In this document: piece by piece, positions 24,301 to 35,600 of the stretch
Numbering within the stretch: the first letter of the stretch is position 1
Layout: each line of letters starts with the position of its first letter
Source of the DNA: Liolophura sinensis
Taxonomy: Eukaryota; Mollusca; Polyplacophora; Chitonida; Chitonidae
Assembly: GCF_032854445.1 (NCBI RefSeq)
Contig: NC_088298.1
Location: 1,856,160-1,920,159 of the forward strand
DNA length: 64,000 bases
Direction of reading: 5' to 3'
The notes under the pieces: generated by a model
Told to the model about the DNA's origin: nothing
The model's database searches: none
What the model saw: only the letters and a program-made list of their open reading frames with translations
Made by a program: the position numbers and the translations under genes

Positions 24301-24679
24301 ACAATAATGAACCATTAGCTGTTGTAAGGTATTAATCAGTGTTTACCTTTTTACTGTACAATTTGCTGGTAAATTCTATTCCAGATTTTACAAACTTCCA
24401 GTAAAGAGCACAGTGCTAGTTCAAATATGCCCACAAGCCCTGGCCAAACTTGCAGAACTAGGCCACTGGGAATGGTTTGGTAGTCAGGCGACAACTGATG
24501 GGCTATCACGACAGACTAGTTTTGATAAGGTTAGGCTTACACTACCACATACACAGAAATAAAGAAGTAGAATCAAATGATCGTTACGCTACAACACGAG
24601 GTTTGATCATGTTCTTTTTATACGCCCGTGCCGAAATGGCGGAAGTCAGTATTATAGCATTATAGCATTACATTATTTT

Positions 24680-25140
24680 GTCCGTCTGTCTGTCTGTCTG
24701 TCCGTATTCGTTTCCTGCCTATAACTGCGTCTGTTTTCAACACAAAGTTTTAATTTTTGGTGATACATAGATACACAGATGACGATGTGTCGCGACTCAC
24801 ATTGGTCCATTTTTGCTGTTGTCATGGTAACCAAATAGCTATATTCCTTATATATTCTCTATAAATAGATATGATTTCGTGTCCGGGATATAACCCTAAC
24901 TGTTTTCTGTATAGAGTGTTAATTTTTGGTGGATACATACATACGCAGATGATGATGTGTCACGACTCACATCTGTCCATTTGCGCGGTTGTCATGGTTA
25001 CCACATCGCCGTTTACCCTGTGTATACTATATAAACAGAAATGATTTCGTGTTCGGGCTACAACTCCAACTGTGTTCCGCATAAAGTTTTCATTTGTGGC
25101 GGACACATTTGTCCACGCGGTTGTCATGGTAACCATGTAC
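24680..25140. repeat. About 175-bp tandem repeat, 2.5 copies
   Basis: Each copy has gatgatgtgtcacgactcac, a gttgtcatggttacca block and an atgatttcgtgt block. The first is preceded by a tgtctgtctgtc tract. Confidence 0.75.
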
Positions 25141-25345
25141 CCATGAAGGTTTCCCTCAGGGGCTATGCTCACAACAATGCTCTTCGTATTCTTTTTACAC
25201 ATTTCAAACAAACGCAATTCTTGGGGCGTATGTTGTGTTCCCCCGAACCCTTGATAAATGATGTTCACTGTAGTACTTCTATCAAAATGAACAAATGTAT
25301 AATAAAAAAAACAGTAATATTATTAACACGTATTAACACGTCGAA

Positions 25346-25412
25346 ACCCACGACCATCCGCAGGTTGCTGACAGACCTTCCCACTTACGGCCGGAGAGGA
25401 AGCCAGCATGAG
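25346..25412 (-). mobile_element. SINE-A core fragment
   Basis: Contains cacgaccatccgcaggttgc and gccggagaggaagccagcat only; no head or tail. Confidence 0.85.
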
Positions 25413-25740
25413 CACACGTATTTTCACTACCCCTGATGAAACATTCGGCTGTAATGCAAATGAGCAATTTGCACCAACCACAGCAAAAGAGCTTTTAAAC
25501 ATTCACAAGCAGATGGGCTTAAGTGTGTTACTACTGAGTCTGACCTTATATCTCCCTCCTGGTATATGAAACACTTAGGGTATGCACCCTGTTCAAGTTA
25601 TGTCCAACACAGGTCTTTTAGAGCTGGTGATCAAGAAAATTTTGCCTAGTCCGTAACCTGATCCAATAATATAAAGAATGTGGGGGCTCAGCCAGTGTTC
25701 TTATCTATGCCTGCCTTTTTAAACTATAAACACAAAGTTA
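25413..25740. other. No feature recognised
   Basis: Between the SINE-A fragment and the Gypsy integrase. It could include the 3-prime end of the retroelement, but I see no LTR. Confidence 0.3.
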
Positions 25741-26606
25741 CTATATAGGGATTAAGAGCCAATAGCTGGACTTCGGATAAGTGTCCGATGCGGGTTTCGA
25801 CATGTCTGGTACTTTGGTGTGAATAAATCGGCCGAACATAAGGTGTGAAGGAGACAGTCCGGTTGTGATGTGAATAGTTGCTGGATAATCTCGTAGGAAT
25901 GAGAACAGCTGGATTTTCCAGTTTTTTCCTTCCATGGCAGATGAACGAATGATTTTACCAAGAGAACTGATCAGTTTTTCCGCTGCTCCGTTTGCTTGAG
26001 GCCATAGGCAGTTATTTTGAGGTGATGAAATCCTGGGCGGCTGCAAAATTTGCGAATACCTTTCTTTGAAAGAGAGACTCGTTCTCCATTTTAACAAAGC
26101 AGGATTTCCGAATATGGCAAAGATTTTATCCGGAAATACTTCTTTGGCTGAAGTCGATTTTATGATTTCTACCATAAGAAATCTTGAATAATGTTAGTCC
26201 ATGGTGCTTAAGTTAACTCAGACGTTAAAAAGGTTCTGGTTTTACGGTGTCCACATTCGCTTGGCAGGCAAGACAGTCTTTAACCGTGTGTTAAGCTAAC
26301 GCGTCTACACCTGTAAACCATACTTCCTCACGAAGCAATACCTTCTGATGCCTTGTTGCCCTTCGCAAGCTCTACACATTTCAACTGTAAAGATGTCGGT
26401 ATCACCACGTTGTGTCCCGGAAGAAGAACACCATCTTCATCGACAATTAGCTCATCACGCATGTTGCTGTAAGATTTCAGACCTGCGTGTTGCGGATCCG
26501 AGAATTTCATAGATATAATTTCATACCACTTTCCAATCTGCAATGTTACTATGACTCTCTGTGGGATAGCATCGCGCTTTGTTTCATCGGCAACTTGTAG
26601 AGTCAT
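25741..26606 (-). pseudogene. Gypsy integrase remnant
   Basis: Two open pieces, 26328-26606 (VDEDGVLLPGHNVVIP, the region before the zinc finger) and 25741-26175 (catalytic core end, HITTGLSPSHLMFGR). They are separated by a frame-broken stretch that still shows the HHCC-type CLACQA segment. Part of the central core is missing. Confidence 0.88.
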
Positions 26607-28128
26607 AGCAAATTGTTCAGCTGATTTGGTTGTCTTTGTTGATCCACTCTGAGTTTACTAGCACGGGATACCTTGACAAGAAGTCAGCTGGATTGTCCTT
26701 TCCACTTGTGTACAATAGTGTAGCTGTACTGTTGAAGGCGAATAAGCCAGCGCTCAATTCTGGCTGGAGGTTTTGAGTGAGAGTTATTGAAGATCAGCTC
26801 TAGAGGCTTCTGATCCGTTACAAGTACAAACGGCGCTCTGTACAAATACAGATAGACGTGCTCACAACCTCAAACTTATAGCTAGAGCTTCTCACTCTGT
26901 TTGTGAGTACTTCTGTTCCGTTGTTAAGAGACCTCTGGAGGCGTAGGCAACGAAGTGTGGTGACTGATCCTCATTTGTGCCTTGTGCGTTATCGAAGGCG
27001 ATAGAAGACGGCTTGTAGCGTTTCATCATGTGACTGGTCGTCTTTTCCATACACAATGATATCGTCACTCATCCTCACTTACAAGCGCATAGAGTATCAT
27101 GGGGTGTTTGCTGTATGACGTTCTGGAACACTTCAGCTGCAAACGATGTACCAAAGTTAAGGCCTTTATGTCGTCTAAGTCCAGTATGGGTAAAGAAGGT
27201 TGTGATCTATCTCGAATCGGGATGTAGTTTCAATCGGTGATATCCTGCATTGAGATTCAGTTTTGAGAATAATTTTGCGCCATGCAAATCACTGATGATT
27301 TCATCAATTGTTGGTGTGACGTGACGTTTATCCTTGACAGCTTTGTTCGGTGCACGCATATCGATATATTTAGGCGTATTTCATCTGGATTCTTCAACTT
27401 GGGTGTTGCAACGATAGATGACACCTACGGCGTTGTGTCGTCCACTGGCTCGATGATATCTTCTAGCCTGGCTATTTCCTTCTCGACTTTTTGTCTGAGG
27501 TGAAACATAATCCGGTGGAGTGGTTGAACTAATGGGGTAAGGTTTGGGTCAATGTGTAGCTTTACCTCATACCTCATTTTGCCAATTCCAGAAAATAACT
27601 CACAATCAACTGTTCTCGTTTGGCTTTTTGTGTGACACAGAGTTCAGTATTTAAAGCAGTTCTAGCTCTTGTGCAGTCTGTAAAGTCAGAAAAGGGAAGT
27701 TTCACTCGTTTCAATCATGTAGAATGTTGCTACTGTTGAGTGGAAAACTGTACATTTCCATTAAATTTACCTTGAAGTTGTAGGGCTTCCGCAGACGCGT
27801 TAGGGAAAGTCTTGGCTTTTGCTGGTTTCAAAATCACTTTTCCTTGTACATGTATCTTTACGAACGATTCCCCTCCCAAAATGCTAACGCTGACTCCAGA
27901 ATCAATCATGATACTGAATGATGTTCAACAAATCCTAACAGGCATATGTCTGTGGATGTTTGACTGACTGCTTTCTGTAGTCTTCAAATAACACATTGTT
28001 GGCAGTTGGTGATGAACTGGTATTATGAACAGTTTTCTGTTGACTTGAGTGTGTGGATGACATAAAGAATTTCTCAAAATGATGTAAGCTGCCGGAAGCA
28101 TTACATATAACGCCTCTCGCCGGACAGG
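25741..28128 (-). pseudogene. Ty3/Gypsy retrotransposon pol, broken
   Basis: Minus-strand order is protease, reverse transcriptase, RNase H, integrase, as in Ty3/Gypsy. The protease DSGVS motif is near 27885-27905. The RT has KNPDEIR near 27375, KLNLNAGYHRLKL near 27240 and a degenerate catalytic box MSDDIIVYG near 27055. RNase H shows FVAYASRGL and KPPARIERW (26740-26960). Integrase has VKDCLACQAN (zinc finger) near 26260 and WPQANGAAEK near 25990. The reading frame is split among several frames with stops, so the copy is dead. The 5-prime part is lost in the assembly gap and LTRs were not found. Confidence 0.9.
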
Positions 28129-28328
28129 NNNNNNNNNNNNNNNNNNNNNNNNNNNNNNNNNNNNNNNNNNNNNNNNNNNNNNNNNNNNNNNNNNNNNNNN
28201 NNNNNNNNNNNNNNNNNNNNNNNNNNNNNNNNNNNNNNNNNNNNNNNNNNNNNNNNNNNNNNNNNNNNNNNNNNNNNNNNNNNNNNNNNNNNNNNNNNNN
28301 NNNNNNNNNNNNNNNNNNNNNNNNNNNN
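28129..28328. other. Assembly gap of 200 N
   Basis: Exactly 200 N, probably a scaffold placeholder of unknown true length. It separates the Gypsy remnant from the INTS9 side and may hide INTS9 5-prime exons. Confidence 0.99.
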
Positions 28329-28524
28329 TTTCAATGGAAATTCTATTCCAGAAATATTCCAGGAAATGGAAGTTATGGAAATGTATCTTCAGAATGATCA
28401 GTGTATAAAACCTTCACCCTTTTCAAACCCTAGAGCCCCGCTTCTTGAGTGGGAATTTATACATACATTTGTATGAAAATAAACCTATAATGATTTGGTT
28501 GTATTGCTAAAGAAGCAATCTTCC

Positions 28525-28855
28525 TTATGACTCAGTTCATAGGGTGTTCGCAGTTCAGGGGTGGTAGATCCAGGTTCAATCCTGGGTCGGGTCACACCTA
28601 AGACCTTAAAAGAGGAAGTTTTAGCTTCCTCGTTTGGGGTTCAGCATTAAGGGGATAGTGCAACGACTGGTTGATCCGTATCAATATAATGGCTTGGGTG
28701 GCGGCTTACTTGCCTTTGGTAAGTCGTTCTGCAACAAGGAGGCACATTACATGCACTCTAAGGATTCCTTCGTTGTCATATGGACTGAAAAATGAATGAC
28801 TGTTAAGTACGATGTTAAACCCCAAACACCTCACTCACTCACTCACTCACTCTGT
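28525..28855 (+). mobile_element. SINE-B, full length
   Basis: Box B gatccaggttcaatcctggg, body ggaagttttagcttcctcgt, gtgcaacgactggttgatcc, ggattccttcgttgtcatat, and a tail of cactcactcact repeats. Confidence 0.93.
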
Positions 28856-29196
28856 GCAGTATAGTTTCTCAGAATGTTTCTGGATATTTCTTGCTGAGGG
28901 AGTTGAAAAGGTTGAAGGATTAGGATAGAGAGATCACTAAGATCTGCTTCTTTCTTCGAAAGATTTTAGTTTTTATCTCTGATACAGCTTCCAATTACCA
29001 CCGTCGTTATATGTATTTTTTCTTTGAGACATGCACTAATATGCAGGAAACTAAAATAAGATGCCTATGGGGATGCAGTTAGGAGAATGTGTTTTGACTC
29101 TAGCATAATTTGATCTGAACATGTGTATCATGCTGGATAGCCAATCAGAAATGTTAACAAGATACACTAAATCATCAGAAAGGTAATCAGTAAGTG
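28856..29196. other. No feature recognised
   Basis: Upstream of the first visible INTS9 exon. I looked here for the preceding INTS9 exon and did not find it. Confidence 0.35.
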
Positions 29197-29343
29197 GAAG
29201 GTCCTGTCAGCAACCTGCGAATGGCCAAGGGTTTTCCCCAGGCTCTACCCGGTTTCCTCCGACCGTAATGCCAGGCGCTGTCGTATAAGTGAAATATTCT
29301 TCGAGTACAGTCGTCTAAATACCAATCAAATAAGTAAACAAAT
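29197..29343 (+). mobile_element. SINE-A 3-prime fragment
   Basis: Has cagcaacctgcgaatggcca, a gtaatgccaggcgctgtcg block and ataccaatcaaataagtaaa tail. Confidence 0.88.
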
Positions 29344-29513
29344 ATGAAACCATTGTTAAAGGTAATGATAAAGTTACAGTTTGCTGAAAGAATGACATCA
29401 GAATTATCGGTGCAAAGCATTTTGGCTAATTTATGTTTTTTTCTTGACTTGTTAATTTATTGTGTTTTTTTTTCCATTGTCGCATTCATTGTTGTTCTTT
29501 GTTTTCATGTTAG

Positions 29514-29600
29514 ACAGTACATGGAAGAGCTTGTTTCTTATATGGAAAGAAGTTCACAGACAATGGTGGCAACAAAGTGGAAACAAGAAGATGTTTTAAA
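29514..29600 (+). CDS. INTS9: INTS9 window exon 1
   Basis: Acceptor ttttcatgttag, donor gtaaga. Encodes (R)[14 protein letters not shown] then KWKQEDVL, aligned to human RLLMEELVNFIER and LWKNKDIQR. It starts with the last base of a split Arg codon, so an upstream exon must exist. It leaves two bases (AA), which does not suit the next confident exon. Confidence 0.9.
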
Positions 29601-32600
29601 GTAAGAATTTATCTAAAGTGATAACAACAAGTTATTTAAGTCACATGAGTACATGGGAAGGTCTGCCAGCAACCTGCGGATAGTCGTGTGTTTCCGCCCA
29701 CCATGATGTTGGCCACCGTCGTATAAGTGAAATATTCTTGAGAACGGCATAAAACACCAAATAAATAAATAAATAAATAAATCACAGGAGTCATGAGTTC
29801 AATCCCAGCCTTGGGCAGGGAATTTTTTACATTCTTTCACTCTAATTATTCATTGGACGATCAACGCTCCTAATGTGGTGTTTTCACAGTCTAATATTGG
29901 CTGAAGACTTCTTGACTTTCACCAGTATGCTGTGTGCATATCTGTGTCACGCATAGGAAAGTTTGTCAGTTACTTGCCAAAGGTCAGTGGTTTAACCCAG
30001 GTCTCTTGTTTCCTCCACTTATAAAACTGACTGCCATTGTGAAAGTAAAAAATCTTCAGTATGGCATTCAAAAACAACCAAAGGAATACATGAATAAAGC
30101 CCATGCAATCAAATGTAAATGGTCAGTGAAATGTATGGTCAGTGAAATGTATGGTCAGTGAAATGTATGGTCAGTGAAATGTAAATGGTCAGTGAAATGT
30201 TTGGTCAATGAAATGTAAGGTGAATGAAATGTAAATGGTCAATGAAATGTAAATGGTCATTGACATGTATGGTCAATGAAATGTATGGTGAATGAAATGT
30301 AAATGGTCAATGAAATGTATGGTCCATGAAATGTATGGTCAGTGAAATGTATGGTCATGAAATGTATGGTCAATGAAATGTAAATGGTCAATGAAATGTA
30401 CGGTTCATGAAATGTGTGGTCAGTGAAGTGTATGGTCAATGAAATGTATGGTCAATGAAATGTAAATGGTCAATGAAATGTATGGTCCATGAAATGTATG
30501 GTCAGTGAAATGTATGGTCATGAAATGTATGGTCCATGAAATGTGTGGTCAGTGAAATGTATGGTCCATGAAATGTGTGGTCAGTGAAATGTATGCTACA
30601 TGCAGGTGATTATTAATGGATAAATGAAAAAGCACTAATGTTTTTTTTTATTTTTGAGGCATATTTTATGTTTCTTAATAACCCCTCCAGTTTAGACATG
30701 TTTTCTGTCAATGGCCGGGAACATTCTGAAATGACGTTGGTGAACATCAATGAACATACTTGGAATGTGAGAGCAGGTTAGCTCCCTTGCTTCGGGTTCT
30801 CTCCTCGTTAAAGTTGTTTTGACAGCTATCACTGTTGACATCACCATGGTATCTACTTAACTCCAGCCCTGATGCAGGAAAAACTGTTGTTTTAAGACAT
30901 GTCTACGCTCCGAGATGATAGCTGAGAATTTTTTTTGTATTTTAATAAGTTGGACCTCATCACATACTCTGTATTATTAAGAAGTAAAAACCAAGTCTAT
31001 TGACGCATCATTGAAGCTTTTCTAGACCAAACCCTGACATTGTTGTTGTTGTTGCAGACATCTTCCCCCCTCCTCTCAGAGATGCCGTCAGACCAACTTT
31101 GTGGAGGAAATGCTACTCCATGCACGATGTCAATGCTTCATTGTCCAAAGTCCAGCTTGTGGGATTCAATGAGAAAAAGGTTGGGTTATTGTTGGGAAAA
31201 TAAGGCTTTATACAACTTTCATACAACTTGTTTTACAGTGTACAGATAATGATTTGGATAGGTTATCAGGATTTGTCAGCTTGAAAGAAGTGATTTGATT
31301 TATTTGATTGGTGTTATATGCCATACTCAAGAATATTTCACTTGTACGACAGAGGCCTCCATTGGGATGGCGGCAAGATCTTGAGAGGAACCAGAGAGGA
31401 AGCCAGCATGAGCTGGACTTGAACTCACATTGATCACATTGGTGAGAGGCTTTTGAGTCATTGTGGTGCTCTAGCACGCTAACCACTTGGCCACGGAGGC
31501 CTTTTGAGAGAAGTGATGGGGAACCAGTATGAAGTACAGATTGAATATCAGGATAGTATAGCTGACAATAAGCCGAGTCAGCATTTCAGGAATCGTGCAA
31601 ATTTCACGCAGATTGAGACAAGACAGGGTTGGGGGCTCTCGCTAACTATTGCTGCTGAAAGGTGTGATTTTGTGGCAGCAGCTTACAGTGCCTTTAGGCC
31701 GACAGACCCGGCTGTGTGAGATGTGTGTTCAGCTTAGAAAGTACTGTAAAATCAGTGCCGTTAGGTCAACAGACCCGGCTGTGCGAGATGTCTATTCAGC
31801 CTAGAAAATACCGTAAAATCAGTACCGTTAGGCCGACAGACCCAACTATGCGAGATGTGTATTCAGCTTAGAAAGTACTGTAAAATCCTTGCGGTTAGGC
31901 CGACAGACCCGGCTTGGTGAGATGTGTATTCAGCCTAGAAAGTACTGTACAATCAGTGCCGTTGGGCCGACAGACCCAACTATGCGAGATGTGTATTCAG
32001 CTTAGAAAATACTGTAAAATCAGTGCCGTTAGGCCGACAGACCCGGCTGTGTGAGATGTGTATTCAGCTTAGAAAGTACTGTAAAATCAGTGCCGTTAGG
32101 TCGACAGACCCAGCTGCGCGAGATGTGTATCCAGCTTAGAAGGTACTGTAAAATCAGTGCCTTTGGGCCAACAGACCCAACTATGCGAGATGTGTATTCA
32201 GCCTAGAAAATACCGTAAAATCTTGTTTATTAGCTGCGTTAGTTTTTAGTGATGTTGACTGTTTCAGGGAGAACTGGTCTGTTGAAACTTTTCACCAGAA
32301 TGTCCTGCAGATAATAGTAATCTGTCTTCATCCGTTGTTTCAGAGCATCTTTGGCTCGCTGGACGTGTTGGCCTCTAGTTCCGGGTTTTGTCTGGGCAGC
32401 TCTAACTGGATCATCCAGTCTGAGTATGAAAAGGTCAGGTTTGGAAAAATTCCCGCTGGTCAAGTAGTATAATGGGTAGTTCTGTCAGACCTATTGAGGT
32501 CTGTGATCAAAATGACGTTTAGTGTTTGAATCTGGCAGTTCGGGGATTTGACTAGCTTTTATAACTGGGGATTTTGGCTACATTACCTCGTTTTTGAAGT

Positions 32601-35600
32601 GTTCTTTGTTCTGTAACCTTTTTTTTTTTTTGAAGAGATATGAAGTAGGTGTGTGAAATGTGGTGTAGGTTTTATCGACTGAAACATTTTTGGCTGAAAT
32701 GGCACCAAATAAAGCCATGCCAATTTAATTTTTCATTTCACAGGCCGAATGAATCTGAAATAGTTCTGGCTGAAATGGCACCAAATAAAGCCATGCCAAT
32801 TTAATTTTTCATTTCCCAGGCCGAATGAATCTGAAATAGTTCTGGCTGAAATGGCACCAAATAAAGCCATGCCAATTTAATTTTTCATTTCACAGGCTGA
32901 ATGAATCTGAAATACTTCTGGCTGAAATGGCACCAAATAAAGTCATGCCAATTTAATTTTTCATTTCACAGGCCGAATGAATCTGAAATAGTTCTGGCTG
33001 AAATGGCACCAAATAAAGCCATGCCAATTTAATTTTTTGTTTTACAGGCCGAATGAATCTGAAATACCTCTGGCTAAAATAGCACTCTACAGTGTTCCCA
33101 GATAAAACCATGCCAATTTAATTTTTTGTTTTACAGGCCGAATGAATCTTTTTATCAATGTTTGAGGCGGGTATAATAATGAAAAGTAAACAGAAAAATC
33201 ATCAAATTTGTGGGAAATGTGGACTGTCCCAGCAGTTGTTAGTGTTAAAGACTTAGTTATGAGATCAGAAAGCCATGAATAAGAGGTCAATCATTAAGAA
33301 AAATTATGAAGATCCAACAGAATGAAAACGTGGCTCACCCATAAAACACAAAATAGAATTGGTGTAGCCTAAAGTCTTTTGGCTTAAAATTACAAGAAAA
33401 CGAGAAGAAAGTCTCATGTTGATAGCCATTAAAACAACACTAGCCCAGCAACACATAAAACTAACATAACTTTAGTGATGTAATGGTTGAAGCATTCACC
33501 TTGAAGTCAGGGGACAGTGGATCAAACCCAGGTCTGGTCATGCCAAAGACTTTAAAAATGGTAACCGTTGGTGCTCGGCACTGAGATATTAGAACAAAGA
33601 AACAGGACTGGTGGGCAAACAGCCAGTGTAATGTGCATGGGTGGGGTGTCATGTCTGGTGTCTTAGGTATGGTTCTTCAGTGGTGACTGATTAGACATAC
33701 CTTATGACTCATCATCTTACGATTGAAAAATTAAGTACGACTTAAACCCACAAGCATATATACATTAGTTTGAAACCAAATTTAAAGATTTATGATTCAT
33801 TGTTTGTTTTGATTCATTCATTTTTTGGTATTTTCCTATAGATATGTTATGTGTCTGGGTCATCAACGCTTACAACACACCCTAAGGTAAGTTCTGCCCT
33901 TGTATGTACAATGTACATATATCTGTAAGAGTGCTTTTGTTTTTGATTTTTTGTGGTTTTTTTGTATTTCAAGGCAAATATTGATATATTAATATTAATT
34001 GATGTATAAATTGATTTGAGATGAAAATGGAGCTGTGTTAGAATTAAAAACGAAGACGTAATGTGCAGCGTATTGTCTAAGATGTTGAAATCTCTCTCCA
34101 GCCTACAACTGTGTGCATTCTTTCAAAGTTATATAGTCACCATTCCAGCTATCAGTGGCCAAGTGGTATAATGGCTCCTTCTGAACGTCAGCCATCTCTG
34201 GTTTCTTTTTAGCTTTTAGTCAAGGAGTTTTTCAGGTACTTGGGTGTGAGGGGTGGCAGGGCCATATCCAAACTATTAAACAAAAAACATGATGGTTTAC
34301 CATTGAAAAGTTAAGTTTTTCTTTCATTCACAAACTTGAAATCTCGTAGAAATCATCATTTTCAGTTCCAATTTTGAAATTTGTTTTCCCTGGGGTTTAC
34401 TCAGTTTCCTCAAACCTTTAACCTTCAGGCCATCATATATGTATCTAGAGAGAAAGTTATACTGTTTGTAAACATGATTTTGTGCATGCAACTCCTTGTA
34501 AAGTACTGTTTACAGTGTATATCTTCCCCTCTACATCCAAACTGTTAGGCCTCCCTTGCTGAGGTGGTTAGAGTGTCTACACGGCACAATGGCCCAAGGG
34601 CTTCTCACCAATGCTGTCACTGTGAGTTGAAGTCCAACTCATGCTGACTTCCTCTCCGGACATAGGTGGAAAGGTCTGCCAGCAGCCTGTGAATGGTCGT
34701 GAGCTGACAATTCCTGGTATTTCATTCCCCAGCGGGCACTGAATGTTTTATTATGAAGAGTAAAAAGTGTTCTCTGTTAGTTGGTACTTTAAATCCCTGA
34801 AACTGCACATCAATAATGGAGCTAGCCTCGTTCCTGTTGTCAACTTCGCAGACAAACACGCCAGGCTTCCCCCCGGGCTCTTCCTGGTTTCCTTCCACTA
34901 TAATGCTGGCTGCCATCGCATAAGTGAAATATTCTTGAGTACAGTGTAAAACACCAATCAATTAAATAAATAAATGAAATAAATAAGTAATAAAAACATA
35001 CCGCACAGATTTCCATGACTTTTTCATATAAATCTTTTCTATGACCTTACAACAAAATTTGGACCAGTCATAGCTGGTATATTGCTTGTTTTTTCAGCCA
35101 ATGGAACAAGCCCCGCTGCGGAACAGCGATGTCCTTATCCTGAGCTGCCTGACCCAGACACCACTGACCAATCCGGACTCCATGATAGGAGAGTTCTGTC
35201 TTAATGTGGGTCAGTGTCTTTCCAAGTAACGCTCAAAAGCTATACATAAACTATGTGATTGTGGAAGTCTTTTTCTTTTCATTTATGTCTGTCAAGCAAC
35301 GAGCAGTTTTGTAATGCAAAGTGAGGTCAAAGTTCAGGTTAGCATGATCTGATAAACCATTAAAAACTTTGTCAGGAAACAGTTCTGTTTAATTTTTTTA
35401 CGTTTTTTTTTTTTGTTCTTTTTGGTGTATTGCAGACTCATTCAGCAAAAGTGGTAGCTTCACCATTTGCTGATTGGACCTTACCAGTGATCTCACGAGC
35501 TCAAAGCTAGCATTGATTGATTTATTTATTTATTTTCTTGATGTTTTATGCTGTATCCAAGAATATTTCACTTATACAATAATGGCCAGCATTATGGGGA

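Larger units (their letters stand above)
29601..31057. other. INTS9 intron(s) between window exons 1 and 2
   Basis: Contains a SINE-A fragment (29651-29782), a SINE-D fragment (29940-30060), a 17-bp array (30116-30597) and a candidate 86-nt exon (30691-30776). The rest shows nothing recognised. Confidence 0.6.

Noticed and set aside
28101-28334. ORF spanning the N run
   Set aside because: Consists almost entirely of undefined bases.
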